From the NCBI GenBank assembly GCA_028554755.1, contig JAPTOF010000007.1:17469001-17533000 (forward strand): a stretch of DNA of 64,000 bases. Reading direction: 5' to 3'. The position numbers and the translations under genes were made by a program. Under the pieces are notes generated by a model. The model did no database searches and was not told the DNA's origin. It saw nothing but the letters and a program-made list of their open reading frames with translations. The DNA is from Cordia subcordata (taxonomy: Eukaryota > Streptophyta > Magnoliopsida > Boraginales > Cordiaceae). Position 1 is the first letter of the stretch, and the number at the start of each line of letters is the position of its first letter. This document shows, one piece after another, positions 1 through 12,050 of the stretch.

Positions 1-2
1 GT

Positions 3-2544
3 TATTTTGTTACATTTATTGATGATTATTCCCGTATGACATGGTTGTTTTTAATGAAAGAACGTTCTGAGGTGTTTTCTATTTTTACCAAGTTTTATGC
101 TGAAATTCACATGCAATTTGGGGTTTCTATTCAGGTTCTTCGCAGTGACAATGTGAAGGAATACTTTTCTTCTTCTTTTTCTTCATTTCTATCTTCTCAT
201 GGCATTCTTCACCAGTCGTCTTGTTTGCATACTCCACAACAAAATGGGGTGGCTGAAAGGAAGAATCATTATCTCATTGAGACGGCTCGTACTCTTCTTC
301 TCCATAGACACGTGCCTCTTCGTTTTTGGGATGATGCGGTCCTAACATCATGCTATCTTATCAACCGTATGCCATCCTCTGTGTTACATGATCAAATACC
401 GTTCTCTATTTAGTTCCCTCGAGATGCTATTTACATGCTTCCTCATCTGGTTTTTGGATGTGTCTGCTTTGTCCACAATCTTTCCCCTGGGGTAGACAAG
501 TTAGGCCCTCAATCTATCAAGTGTGTGTTTCTTGGGTACTCTCGGTATCAAAAGGGTTACCGTTGTTACTCTTCTGAGTTACAGCGATGGTTTGTGTCGG
601 CTGATGTTACCTTCTTTGAACATGCTTCCTTTTTCCCTTCTACCACCACTTCTGATATCGTGGTTGAGTCTTTGCCACTTCCAGTACCCACATTTGATGC
701 ACCTTTGGCTCATTCTCCTACTTCCACTCCCGATGCTGCTTCACCATTGCCTTCCACTGTACGTCTAGATAGACCGGACCTACGGGTTTATTCACGCCAA
801 CCGCGCCCATTGCTACCTGCCCCGGTATCCTCTGATTCGCCACCTTCAGATCCAATTTCTGATCAACCGTCTGATCTTGACATGCCCATTGCTCTTCGTA
901 AATGTACTCGTTCCTGCACCACTAAGCATCCTATATCTAACTTTGTGTCTTACTCTTCTTTGTCTCCTTCATATGCTTCCTTTGTTGCCTCGCTTTTTTC
1001 TGTTTCCATTCCTAAGTCTGTGGCAGAGGCGTGTGCTCATCCTGGTTGGCGAGCTGTTATGCTTGAAGAAATGTCTGCGTTACATCATAATGGAACTTGG
1101 GAGTTAGTTGACTTGCCAGCTGGTAAGTCCTCTGTTGGTTGTCGATGGGTGTATACAGTGAAGGTGTCACCAGATGGTCAGGTGGATCATTTGAAAGCTC
1201 GACTTGTGGCTAAGGGATACACACAGGTCTATGGACTTGATTATGGTGACACATTTTCTCTCGTGGCTAAGATGTCCTCTGTTCGTATTTTCTTTTCCTT
1301 GGCAGCTATTCATCATTGGTCACTTCATCATCTGGATATCAAGAATGCTTTCCTGAATGGTGATCTTGATGAGGAAGTGTATATGGAGCAACCGCTAGGG
1401 TTTGTTGCTCAGGGGGAGTCTCAGAAGGTATGTCGTTTAAAGAAGGCCCTGTATGGTCTCAAGCAATCTCCAAGGGCGTGGTTTGGACGCTTCAGTACTG
1501 CGGTTCTGGAATTTGGCATGACTCGTTGTAATATGGACCATTCGGTGTTCTATCGATGCTCATCTGGTAAACGGCTTCTTTTGATTGTGTATGTAGATGA
1601 TATTGTCATAACAAGTGATGATAGCAACGGGATTGATGAGTTGAAGGCCTTTCTTCATCAGCAATTCCAAACCAAAGATTTAGGGCCACTTCACTATTTT
1701 TTGGGTATTGAGGTTGCACAGTCGAAGCAAGGGGTATTTATTACTCAACGTAAATATGCATTAGATACGTTGAGTGAGGCAGGGTTACTTGGCGCACGAC
1801 CTTGTGACTCACCTATGGACCCAAATATGAAGCTTCTTCTAGATGAAGAGGAGTTGATATCAGATCCGAGGAGATACAGAAGGTTAGTTGGAAAACTCAA
1901 TTACCTTACAGTTACTCGACTGGATATCTCATTTGCAGTAAGTGTTGTCGATCGGTTCAACTCTCCACGAGAAAGACATTGGGAAGCGGTTATTCGAATC
2001 TTACGGTATATTAAAGGCTCACCGGGAAAGGCTTGTCAGATAGTGACCATGGGCACATGGAGGTTGTTGGGTACTCGACGCGACGATTGGGCGGTGAAGT
2101 CCCATCGATAGGAGGTCCACCTCTGGTTTCTGTGTGTTTGTCGGAGGAAATCTTGTTTCTTGGAAGAGTAAGAAACAAGATATTGTGGCTCGTTCGAGTG
2201 CTAAATCAGAATATCGGGCTATGGCAGTAGCTACTTGTGAGTTGATATGGGTAAAAAATCTTCTGAAAGAGCTTCAAGTCACCTGTTCAAGTCCTATGAA
2301 ACTTGTTTGCAATAATCAGGCTGCGATACATATTGCCACAAACCTAGTGTTTCATGAAAGGACTAAACACATTGAGATAGATTGTCATTTTGTTAGGCAG
2401 AAGCTATTAGCCAAGGAAATTATTACTTCTTTCGTTAGCTCGAGTGATCAGTTAGCTGATCTATTTACAAAGTCTCTTGGTGGTTCTCGGGTTAAATATA
2501 TTTGTAACAAGCTGGGCACTTATGATATATATGCTCCAGCTTGA
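3..2544 (+). pseudogene. Copia pol polyprotein (integrase, RT, RNase H), broken
   Basis: Reads in one frame from base 3. The integrase core shows FIDDYSR, then a RSDN acidic site and PQQNGVAERK, which supplies the catalytic Glu. A TAG at 411-413 interrupts this frame, which resumes at once through the GYSRYQKGYRCY segment, an RT beginning near 1040 (EEMSALHHNGTWELVDLP), DIKNAFLNGDLDEEVYMEQP, and the catalytic YVDD near 1590. Between about 2030 and 2135 the RNase H start is spread over three frames, so at least three indels occurred there. The RNase H end (2134-2544, KQDIVARSSAKSEYRAMA, IDCHFVRQKL) is open again. No functional polyprotein can be made. Confidence 0.95.
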
Positions 2545-2551
2545 GAGGGAG

Positions 2552-2723
2552 TGTTAAGTATGAGTTAGGTAGTATATTGTTATAATAAGTCTCTCTCCCA
2601 CATCGGAAGAGAGATCATATTTGTTGTTTTTTATAATATTATAAATAGAGTAGGCTAGTACTCTAAAAGATACGAAACCTTTTAAACCATTCTTTTATTT
2701 TTATGTCTCTTTCCTTATTAACA
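2552..2723 (+). repeat. 3' LTR of Copia A (172 bp)
   Basis: Starts directly after the polypurine tract. It begins TGTTAA and ends TTAACA, a perfect 6-bp terminal inverted repeat with the expected TG...CA ends. It contains CCCACATCGGAAGAGAGAT and a TATAAATAGAG box (about 2638-2648) suitable for transcription. Confidence 0.85.
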
Positions 2724-2759
2724 GTTATGAATTTGAAGCAACTTTGTATTATTGTTAGG

Positions 2760-2819
2760 TTTCATTTTCCAATTGCAAAGCTGCCTCTTCTTGGTATAAC
2801 CGTTGGTGATATTGGAAAG
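2760..2819 (+). pseudogene. Possible single-exon relic of a peroxisomal acyl-CoA oxidase
   Basis: Just after the Copia LTR, one frame reads through PLLGITVGDIGK and is followed by a GT donor (AAG|GTTTCA), with a TTGTTAG acceptor-like site upstream. ITVGDIG is a motif I associate with plant ACX1-type acyl-CoA oxidases, and the exon edge would fall at a plausible place. No neighbouring exon was found downstream to 3500, and anything upstream is hidden by the Copia insertion. Only about 20 codons match, so chance is possible. Confidence 0.3.
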
Positions 2820-2829
2820 GTTTCATGTA

Positions 2830-3713
2830 TGTTTTTTTGGGCTAAGGTTTTAATATTCTCATTAAATTGACATAGGATAGCCTGAATATATTTTTATTTT
2901 ATTATTAATTTTAGGCATTTGGGTTTTATTGTCCTATAGCATAGATGTATACATTTTTCATTAGGTTTTGAGTATGTTATGCAGATAACATGCTGCTTTT
3001 CCATGTTCTTTTGTCGGTATAAAATGAGACTCCCCAAGCTTAGAAGGTTTATTTAGAGGATGAGAACTTTTTACAAGTTTGATTAGTTAGTTCATACCAA
3101 GAGGTCAAAAGCTATGAGAAGGAAGTGGGTGGAATAGTATGAATGAGTAAGAATAAAGAAATTAAGGGAGAAAAATCCATGATCTCAAGTTCTTGGGTTG
3201 AGATGGCTTTTCAATTACTTCATTTACTTCTCTTTTATCAAGCTTCTCAGGTTAACTCCTGAAAACTTTTAAAGAGCTGTTTGAATGACAAAGCACCAAT
3301 GAAGGATATTCATAGCCCAAGCTGTTTGAACACCAAAAAACCAGGGATATTCATGTAACACATAAAGAACCATCATTGCATTTGTTATTCACCTTTTCTG
3401 TAATGAATTTAAACTCCTGCATAGTTACTTGTATGAAATCATTATTATTCATTATATTTAATGATCAATTATAGATAATATTCGTTGGGCTACCCGTGCA
3501 TACTAGTATATAATAATATAGATGATCCTATCTTGAAGTGATAAAAGTAGTATACAAAAGTCATTTGCATAAAAGGTTGAAAAGTCATTTAGATGAAAGG
3601 ATAAAAATGTCATCATGAAAGAGACAAAGAACAAATACCAATTATTGATATTTACACTAAAAATAGACGACTCCAATTATTTTAGACTAACGTCAATCCA
3701 GGATTAGTCTTCT
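2830..3713. other. AT-rich intergenic stretch
   Basis: No coding frame with recognisable homology. Contains stop-rich AT DNA and no repeat I could pair. Confidence 0.6.
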
Positions 3714-3900
3714 ATCAGTCGAATTGAAACTTGTAATTTTTGAATAAAAATTATAAGTCAACAAAAAATTTTACCTATAAATTTTTTTTAGCCTAAAAAT
3801 TTTTGAATAGGTAAAATTTTTTGTTCTTAATTTATAAATTTTTGTTTTTAACCTATAAATTTTTGTTTAAAAATTATAAATTGATATTTGTTCGACTGAT
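3714..3900. mobile_element. MITE-like foldback element (187 bp)
   Basis: Starts ATCAGTCGAA and ends TTCGACTGAT, a perfect 10-bp terminal inverted repeat. The near-palindrome continues inwards for about 50 bp with TAATTTTTGAATAAAAATT facing its complement. No coding capacity. A related element lies at 4240-4462. No clear target-site duplication. Confidence 0.7.
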
Positions 3901-4239
3901 GTAAGAGCTTCCTGTCAGTTCAAGAGCTCAGGGGGCCAACTCAGGAAATGAGACGGACATCTTCAGGTCTGAGCCCAGAAAGAAACTACTCACGTACACC
4001 CGACTCACAATGAATCTACAGCCACACACAAACGTACGAATAAATTGATAAATTAGCACGTGCATCTATTTCTTCTTGAAATAGATTATTTTCTCTCGTC
4101 CTGGATGATTGTCATTTGTGACGACTTCTTTTTGTCTTTCACCCATTCATTGGACGACAGAAGAGGACCTATACCTAAAGTTATTTCTTATCTGGTTTAT
4201 ATACGTGATATATACAACGAAAAAATTTTCTACCAGCTA

Positions 4240-4462
4240 AATTGACTTCAGTTTAGTTAAAAAATTTTATAATTTTTGAACAAAAATTTTATAATTTTTG
4301 AACAAAAATTTATAGGTTAAGAACAAAAATTCATATGTTAAGACAAAAAATTTTGTGGGTCAAAAACAAAAATTTTTAAATTCATAGGTAAACATTTTTG
4401 TTCATGGCCTATGAATTTTTATTCGAAAATCATAAATTTTTCGGTTAGACTGATATCAGTGT
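4240..4462. mobile_element. Second copy of the 3714-3900 MITE family
   Basis: The ends TTGACTTCAGTTTAGTT and TAGACTGATATCAGTG are imperfect inverted repeats. The interior is built from the same AATTTTTGAACAAAAATTT and ACCTATGAATTTTT blocks as the element 340 bp upstream. More diverged than the first copy. Confidence 0.55.
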
Positions 4463-4481
4463 AATTAATGAAATATTTCTC

Positions 4482-4503
4482 ATATATATATATATATATA
4501 TAT
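4482..4503. repeat. (TA)n microsatellite
   Basis: Eleven TA units directly downstream of the second MITE. Confidence 0.9.
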
Positions 4504-5604
4504 GGCAAAGCCCAAATATTATTCCTGCAAACATGCAACCTAAATTACTTTTCTGAGAAATAAATTGAATTTCATTTTATATTTTTTAGTTATTTTTTTA
4601 TGTAAATTAGTTTTTTTAAGCAAAAGGTTAAAGTTACAAATTATTTGCAGTTTTTAGATACTTATAGATTATGATTATAGTTGATAATTTTCAAATTAAT
4701 TGAGTTTTAGGTATGGTTAAGATTACAAGTTATAATAAATGGTTTCGGTTACAATTATCACATTCTTTTCTCTAAACTAACAATATGTCATCTTTATTTA
4801 TTAGATTAATAAAAAAATTTATTTCTTTTACTTTTTGTAAAAAATGAATATGTGTGAAGTATGTAGATGTATGCACCGCAAGGATGCACCTATACTCACT
4901 TATATAATAAATTAATAATTGAATTTCATATTTTGATTTCCTAATTCTAATGTATTATAATAAAACCTATCAAGTTATTTGAGTTACATAATTATTTTCG
5001 TTAATGCTTTTATTTAATTTTACAACTCTTGTTTCACATTGTTAGGAGCGTTCCCTTCTTGAAGCATCATAACTGGTTGGAGACCACACAAAAGCTCTAT
5101 AATCTAAATATTTTTAGCGCGTGAAGCTTTGTAAGCAATTATTTTTGCGATCAACTTAGTTGCTGGTCATGTTGCCTCTGTGTGTGATGTGTGTGTTAGG
5201 GTGTATGTTGCTATGATGAAGGGTGTATGTGGCTACAGAGAAGGTTTTTTTTGTCTTTTGGTTTTGAAACTTGCTTTGCTTTGCTTTCGCAGATGTTTGA
5301 TGAATTATTTGATTTTTTCTTTTTTTTTTTTGTTTTTGGCTAGTTTTAGATTTTATGTTTTTGTTAGCATTATTCTTTACTATTTTGTGGTTTTGTGGTT
5401 TTATGGTTTTAAAACTTTCTGGTTTTGTGGTTTTTAGACTTGCTTTACTTTGCTTTCATAGATGATTGATGAAAGAAGAAGAGACATACGATTTTTTTAA
5501 AATTGTTCAAAATATATATTTTTTTAATTTGAAGAATTAAATTTTTTTTTTATTTGTGGAAGATTCAAACAAAAAATTGCAAAAGATAAAAGAAGAAGAA
5601 AGAT
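4504..5604. other. AT-rich intergenic stretch, low complexity
   Basis: No recognisable gene. 5280-5440 is a T/G-rich run of TTTTGTGGTTTT-type repeats whose open frame (85 codons) is a by-product of low complexity. Confidence 0.6.
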
Positions 5605-5815
5605 TGTGAACATGTTGTTTGTATTTATGAACATTACCAGTTAAGATTATGAACATTTCGATCAAAATTGTGAACCTGTGTGAATGTGTAATTTATAAGT
5701 ATGAACATGTTATTTTTTAATTGTGAACATATAATATAAAGAATGTGAATGTATAAAAATTATGAACTAGTAACATAAAAATTGTGAATTATAACATAAA
5801 ATATGAAATATATTT
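5605..5815. repeat. Degenerate array of TTGTGAACAT-type units
   Basis: About eight imperfect occurrences of a unit resembling ATTGTGAACAT, spaced 15-35 bp apart, in otherwise AT-only DNA. No gene. It could be a remnant of a transposon subterminal array. Confidence 0.5.
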
Positions 5816-6179
5816 TTTAAATAATAATTTTTTCATTTTCTGAAATTTTAAAAATAAAACGTAAAAAAATAAAATTAAACTAAAAAGATTCTTAAACTTT
5901 TCTTAGCATTTTCTCTTTCTTTCTCAACTTTTCATTAATACTGGCAGCTTTTCATTTTTCTTTTTTAAATCTTTCCTCACATGTTGGCAACCTTTTTTTT
6001 TTTTTTTTTTTTTTCTCAGTCAACATCTGTGCCAGGCTTGGAACCAAATGCAATAGTGTATGTCAGAGGATTGCCAAAAGAACTAATTGGGTGTGTAAAG
6101 CACGTCTTACACAGTCTATAGAGTAGCATTTTTTTTTTTTTTTTAACTTGGAGCACATGTTGTACGCGTAAGAGAGGTG

Positions 6180-7691
6180 TATGCCATTGCAATTCAAGTC
6201 GGCCGTCATGACAAGAGTAGCAACACATGCAGAAAGCAAGAATGGAGCAAACTGGGAAAAGTTAACGTATCAATGTTGCAAGAAAACAGGATACACAAGA
6301 GAAAAATGTTACGAGATCGTGGGTTATCCGCCACACTAGAAAAAAAGCCCCATAAACTAGGAAGTAAGGCAATGACAAACCAATATGAGAAGAACCATGG
6401 CATAGTAAGTGCAAAATTATACAGGGTTCTACTCACAAGACATTGAATAAAGAGTGACAGTGACTTATCTAAGCAAGGTTGAACAACACTCTTCCACTCC
6501 AAATCTAACAGACACACAGATCCAGATCCAGTAGATAATTAATCTTTTAAATAGTCAATCACTAAGCTGAGCAGCAAGTACAACAAACTTTTTGGGTATG
6601 GCTATTAATTCAAGTCATAGATATTTGATTTAAGCACGACAGAACATTTTGTATGCAAGCTAGATTTATTAACGAACAGATTGCATAATCCTAACATTTT
6701 GGCTGTCCGCGTTTCCAATAGGAGAGCTGTATCGGTAGAATCAGTTGGGGAGTTGTGCTTGGAGAGGATTTAGTGCTGAATCTAGTTCCGGGAGCGCCTA
6801 AATTTAATTGCAATTTGCTATATGTGAACAAACTAATAAAAGATTGAAATTATAATCTAACTTTTTATGCTGATATTTGTGTCGTATAGGACTTACACTC
6901 GAGAAGGCGGATTGGAGTGGCTAGGACGAGAAACGGTTTATATTATTTAGAGCTGGAAAGTGAAGGGGGCAGCATACACAGTCAAAGAGCAACAAGGCGT
7001 CGTCCTTTGGCATAGATGTTTAGGACACATCTCATTTGATTGCCTATCAAACATTTCAAATTTCTCTTTCTCAAAATGTTCTAGTGTTTTTAGTTGTGAC
7101 GTGTGCCATAGAGCCAACGAAACAACAGTTTCTTTTCCTATTGGAAGCAATAAAGCAAAGAATGTATTTGATTTGATACATTGTGATATATGGGGGCCTT
7201 ACAAGACACCCTCACATGATGGTGCTCGTTGTTTTTTCACTATAGTAGATTATCAAAGCCGAGCAACTTGGGTCTACTTGATGAAGAACAAAGTGGAAAC
7301 TAAGACTTGCTTAATCTACCTTTGCAATTGGGTCAACAATCAATTTAGCTCAAGAGTAAATGTCATCCACATAGATAATTGAATGAAATTTCAACATCAG
7401 GAGCTAATTGCACTTATTGGAAAGAAAGCATTGTCACTTATTGGAAATAGCACAAGCCCTTTAATTTAACGTAAATCTATTGATCTCGTTTTGGGGAGAA
7501 TGTGTTGCCTGTAGCTACATACCCCATAAACAGAATGTTGACACCAATACTTAATGTGTTCCCTACAGCTGCATACCTCATAAACAGAATGCCAACACCA
7601 ATACTAAATCACAAAACGCCATATGAGGCACTCACAAAAAGAGCACCAACATATGGATATTTGTGGGTATTTGGTTATTTATGCCATGCAG
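6180..7691 (+). pseudogene. Copia retrotransposon B, part 1 (Gag zinc knuckle, integrase), broken
   Basis: A frame at about 6262-6330 reads a Gag knuckle (CCKKTGYTREKCYEIVGYPP). After degraded sequence, 6960-7382 encodes the GAG-pre-integrase zinc domain (LWHRCLGHISF then CDVCHRA) and the start of the integrase core (FDLIHCDIWGPY, VDYQSRATWVYLMK, ending at HIDN followed by a stop). 7555-7690 has two overlapping remnants of AYLINRMPTPIL and PYEALTKRAPTYGYLWVFG, the region after the integrase core. The sequence breaks at 7691 and the RT-RNase H end of a Copia element reappears at 17880, so this is probably one old element split by later insertions. Confidence 0.8.
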
Positions 7692-8381
7692 TGATAGGCA
7701 ACGAATTGATCAAAAATAAACAGCTTACTCTTACCTAGCGAATTGCAAAAGTAAAGAGTAAGGTCGAACCCACATAAATTAGTTAACTTTTAGATACTTT
7801 TCAGACCAAATAAAACAAAGAAGCAAAGTACGAGAAGGGGGGTTTAAGCAGTAAAAGGAAGGGAACAATAAACTGACAAACTAACGCGCCCTTGGCCATT
7901 CCAACGCTGAGCTCAATTCGACAATAAATCAAGCAACAGAGAATTAAACAGCAAATTAAAATAGAGCAAAGTAAAAAAAAGGGAAAATCAATTGTTTAGT
8001 GACCTCGCTAGGGTGTAAATCTCAGTTTTGGCCGACAAGATTGATCCTAGATGTAAAAGATGACCCTTGTCTATTTTGATAAACTGGTTACAGTCATTGG
8101 CACGGTTTAACTACTCGCCCTTCCTTACCTTGTCGATAATGAAGGGAATCCTCTTATTCACTCATCAATTACTTTCCTTACCTAATAGACAATACAATTC
8201 TTGAATTGCTCGCACAATCTATCTACTAGTAAAATTAAACAATCTAGAAGGACCCGATTCTAGCCGTCAACTCACTCATGGATATTATTCAAGTTAGATT
8301 GTATATTTTTCCAGTGAAATTGGTTACCACTTATATCAGATTAACTAGACAATTATAAATCTAATCTTTCCAATTGGCTAC
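7692..8381. repeat. Older LTR-like insertion, left part
   Basis: Begins TGATAGGCAACG exactly where the Copia frame stops. It contains AAGGTCGAACCCACATAAATTAG, resembling the tRNA-proximal end of the minus-oriented Gypsy LTRs elsewhere in the window (GGGATCGAATCCACAGGGA at 36882). It is interrupted at 8381 by the Gypsy element, whose duplicated target GCTAC is part of it, and should continue from 17569 to about 17760. Proposed as a solo LTR in Copia B. I found no convincing duplication at its ends. Confidence 0.4.
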
Positions 8382-10288
8382 TGATGTGTTGTGCTTTTGT
8401 GCGTGTTTGCATTGTTATTTGTCTATATTTTGGAGGTGTATTGAGCTTAAATAGTTGCATTAGTGTAGTATTTGTGCTAGATATAGACTTAAGCATATAC
8501 AACTGTATATAGTTGAGTTTAAAAGGTAAATGCTACATTAATGGCTTGTTTTTGGATATTATAGATGAGATTGAGGATTGTTTGGAGATCAACGAAGATG
8601 GAGATGGTTTGGGCAAGGAGTGGAAGCATAACTAAAGATGAAAGAGGAAGAAAATCAAGTTTGGAGGCTTCCGGAAAAAACTAAAGCAACCGGAAGCAAA
8701 ACAGAGCCAAAAAGAAGCCAAAAGAGAGCAAATAGGCACTACTGGAGCACTGGCTTCAGCGTACCGGTGCACCAGTTGACTATTCCGCCAAAAATAGAAA
8801 GCAAGCTTCTATTACCGGAACAGAGACCTCTTGGTACCAGTGCTCCGGTTGAGTGTCCAGTAGTCGTAGAAATTGGATATATATAAGCCCGCTTTTGGCC
8901 ATTTTATGTAACAACAAGACATAATTTTTCACACCCATCTCCCAAACCTCAATTCCCTTCTCACCATTCCCTTCTCACCAACCTCTAACACACATACACT
9001 CACTCACTTTTCACCTAGATTCAAGCTTGTAATTAGGGTTTAACACTTGTAATTGCAAGATCAAGACAAGGATTTCAAGGGCAAAGCTAAGCATGAAAGG
9101 GAGGTTTATCTTTCTTGTTTTATACTTAGTTTTCTCTATTCTAGAATAGATCTTTTATGAATGATTGAAGCTTGTATTATGGGATGATTGAGTACTACTT
9201 TGCTACGAGATTTTGATGGTTTAATATATTTGTTTGCCTTTAATGCTTCAATGGCTACTTACATACATGTCTATGTGTTTGTTGATATGCCTAGGTGAAA
9301 GAACATATATACTTAGAGGCTTGATTACTATTTAACACTTCTAAATCATTGTATGAGCATGTCTAGGTGTTTATGTAGTGATTCCATGAAGTAGGTCTTG
9401 TAGCTATACATGTCTATGTGTGTTTTTACATACCTTAATATCAATTTTAGCTTCTATGACATACATGTTGGATTCTAATGCGTAAGTTGGTATGACCTAA
9501 ATATGTCTAAGTGTTTAGGACTAGAATATGCTTTATATTTATTCGTACCATGCTCGAGAACATCTTTGATGTGCTTTATTGTCAAATCTTGCTTGCGTGA
9601 TGTTATTATTGGTGGTTCTTCACTAGTAATTAGGCCTAGTTTAGTCTTCTTTGGCTTTAAACCCAGCCAATAGGTGTCGGACTAGCTTAATTGACCTTAG
9701 GAAGCCTAGTTCTTGGCTTTAAACCTAGCCAATAAGTTAGAACCTAGGGTAAGACCAATTATCATCACCTAGGATCGTAATTAGCTAAGTCGTGCCTTAG
9801 TTCATAAGGACCACGCTATACTTCTAGGTAGCTAGCACTTAGGGATAGACCCACACTAAGTTTAGGGATTGTAGGAAAGGTTGATTAGATTCCTAGCTTA
9901 GAGCACCCTTCTTAGAGAAAACCATCAAAGTTAGTCCCATAGCAAAGTTAGTACCCAAATCACCCATAATTAAGCAGATTTCACCTATAACTCTATTTCT
10001 TGTGTTAATTCCTTTTTTGCTTGCTTGTTCTCTCTTACCTTTATTTTATTTAGTTTGTTTAGAATAGTTTAATTTACTTTGAGCTCCCTTCACATCTAAA
10101 ACAACTAAAAAGAATTCTTAGTTTAGCTTGTTTTCTTTCTAGCTTTCTATGACACACACTTAGCTTTCCTTCCCCATTTCCTGCCTTCTTGAGGAATCGA
10201 CCCTACTTTTGCACATTAGACTACATGACCTGTGTAGTTGCAGGCTTTTATTTAAGGCTTAGTGCTTAATCAGCGAAAAGAAGCATCA
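8382..10288 (+). repeat. 5' LTR (1907 bp)
   Basis: TGATG...CATCA. TATA box GGATATATATAAG at 8875-8887. Immediately upstream (8740-8870) lies GC-rich sequence with ACCGGTGCACC and TACCAGTGCTCCGGTT blocks, echoed in the other LTRs. The downstream half has two copies of the GGCTTTAAACC(C/T)AGCCAA palindrome near 9650 and 9715. An 82-codon open frame at 8638 is incidental. Confidence 0.95.
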
Positions 10289-10294
10289 AGCTTT

Positions 10295-10316
10295 TGGCGT
10301 CGTTGCCAGGGATCGA
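10295..10316 (+). promoter_or_regulatory. Primer-binding site of the Gypsy element
   Basis: TGGCGTCGTTGCCAGGGATC starts six bases after the LTR. It is a slightly mutated form of the TGGCGCCGTTGCCGGGGA primer site common in Athila/Tat-like elements; the unmutated form is present in reverse at 31316-31334. Confidence 0.85.
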
Positions 10317-10575
10317 ACAGTGGTTTGTTTGCTTTTGCTTGTGTGTTTAACTAGTTAGTTGCTTTATTTTTGCTTCTTTTGCTTAGTTTATTTTGTAGTT
10401 GTTATCTTGTGTTTACTTTTGTTTCCTAGTCTACTTGCTTATTGTTTTTGCTTGTTTTGAGTAGTTTACTTTATTGTTTTAGTGACTTTAGAATTGTGTT
10501 TTGTTTGTTGTAGTTTTAAGATGTGTGAAGTTTCGAGGGTTGCAAGAAGTGGAAGGAGATTAGGTTTAGTTTTGT

Positions 10576-12050
10576 ATGCTTAGTATGCGTTCTCTTAGGA
10601 ATCCCCTAGTTCTTTTACATCATGAGCCTGAGAGAATTGTTCGTCACTTTAGGAATTTAAGAGATCTTTTAGGAGAAATGGCCGATCCTATGAATCCTCC
10701 TCTTATTCCTCCTTCCATTCCCCCTATGCATCTCGTTCCTCTACATGAGCACCCATGTGCACAAAAGCCCATTAGGCCAAACCTACCTATAAATGCTGAG
10801 CCTACATTTAGGCAATTTTTCCTCTCCAATGCCTTCGAGCCTAACTTGGCTATCCATATTCCAGGGTTGGGAGATGCTAATTTCGAAATTAAGCATAGCA
10901 TGTTGGCGATGCTTCTTCCCTTTTATGAGAGAAGCAATAAGAGCCCTTTGGACCACATTAGAGATTTTGTAGAGATAAGTTCCACTCTTCACTTTCCCAA
11001 CGTGTCTCAAGAAGTCATTCACCTTAAGTTATTTCCATTTTCCCTTAAGGATAAGGCTAGGTCATGGTATCATTCTTTACCTAGTGGTTGTATTACATCA
11101 TGAGGTGATCTTCAATCTAGGTTTTATCAAAAGTTCTTTCTCATAGCTAAGACTGTCAACCTTATGGCTTCCATTATGACCTTCTCCTAAAATGACTTAG
11201 AGACTTTCCATCAGGCTTGGGAAAGGTTCAATGAACTTCGTAGGCAATGTCCACACCACGGGTATAGTGTTTATGACCTTTTTCAATATTTCTTTAAAGG
11301 ATTGAATGAGCAAAATATAATGATGGTAAAGGTCGCGTCTGGTGGTGGATTATACAATTTGAGATCGAGTGAAGCTTGGGATAAAATGGATTTGTTGGCC
11401 GAGAATTCTTTTAAAAAAAACGCTATGGATAGGTCTAGTAGGGAAACTAATAGAAACAGTGTTCATCAGGTAGGGATTTCTTCCGATTTGCCCGCTGAGG
11501 TTAGAGCGTTGACACGTAAGCTAGATCAATTCATCACTTTGAGCCTCTCTTCACAAGGTCATAAGACTAGTCCCATAGGTTCATCCTCCACCCCATCAGT
11601 GGTTGAAGTATGTGCATTGTGTTCTGAGTCTATTCATGAGACCGTAGCTTGCTCCCTAGCACTGCAGTTTCCTGAGTTCATTCAGGAGCGAGTCTATGTC
11701 ACACACAGGGGTACTTACGAGAGTACAATCCTTAATCGAACACATATAATCCAGGTTGGAGAGACAACCCAAAATTTTCATGGTGTCAGGGTCAGTTTGA
11801 GTCTTCCCATTCGCAGTCCTAGGCCTCATTCCAGCAGAGACCTCATCTTGCTAATCCTCCAGGGTTTCATAACGAGAACCAGGCTAGACTCTCTATTATT
11901 CCTCAGCCTCAGGCACTCCTCGTACCGCCCACCTCAGCCCTTCCTGCACAGTCTACACCCGTTCCACAGTCTTTTCACGATAAGAGGGTAGAGCTTTTGA
12001 TGCACATTATTCAACAAAATCAACAACAAATGGCTAGGATGGAGGCATAA
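10576..12050 (+). pseudogene. Gypsy gag, broken by stops and shifts
   Basis: Starts MLSMRSLRNPLVLLHH and continues through a proline-rich stretch (PPLIPPSIPP) into the retrotransposon Gag core: FYERSNKSPLDHIRDFVEI, FPFSLKDKARSWYHSLPSG. The frame closes with TGA at 11101-11103, where Trp (TGG) is expected, then a further TAA, and resumes as open frame 11302-11991 (NEQNIMMVKVASGGGLYNLRSSEAWDKMDLLAEN). The nucleic-acid-binding C-terminus has no intact zinc knuckle in this copy. The start is supported by the homologous minus-strand copy at 31057 (MLGRRSLRNPLVPLN). Confidence 0.9.

Larger units (their letters stand above)
1..2723 (+). mobile_element. Ty1/Copia retrotransposon A, 3' part (IN-RT-RH + 3' LTR)
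   Basis: The window opens inside the integrase of a Copia element. Integrase, reverse transcriptase and RNase H follow in Copia order, then a purine tract (GAGAGGGAG, 2543-2551) and a short LTR. Gag, protease and the 5' LTR lie outside the window. The element is dead: one in-frame stop and several frameshifts interrupt pol. The YVDDIVITSDD form of the RT motif and the short LTR with CCCACATCGG would fit an Ale/Ivana-like lineage, but I could not test this. Target-site duplication cannot be checked because the 5' end is missing. Confidence 0.95.

Noticed and set aside
5180..5437. 85-codon open frame resembling a membrane protein
   Set aside because: It is a translation of a T/G low-complexity run; hydrophobicity follows composition.
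8638..8886. 82-codon open frame
   Set aside because: Lies inside the 5' Gypsy LTR and is broken in the 3' LTR copy.
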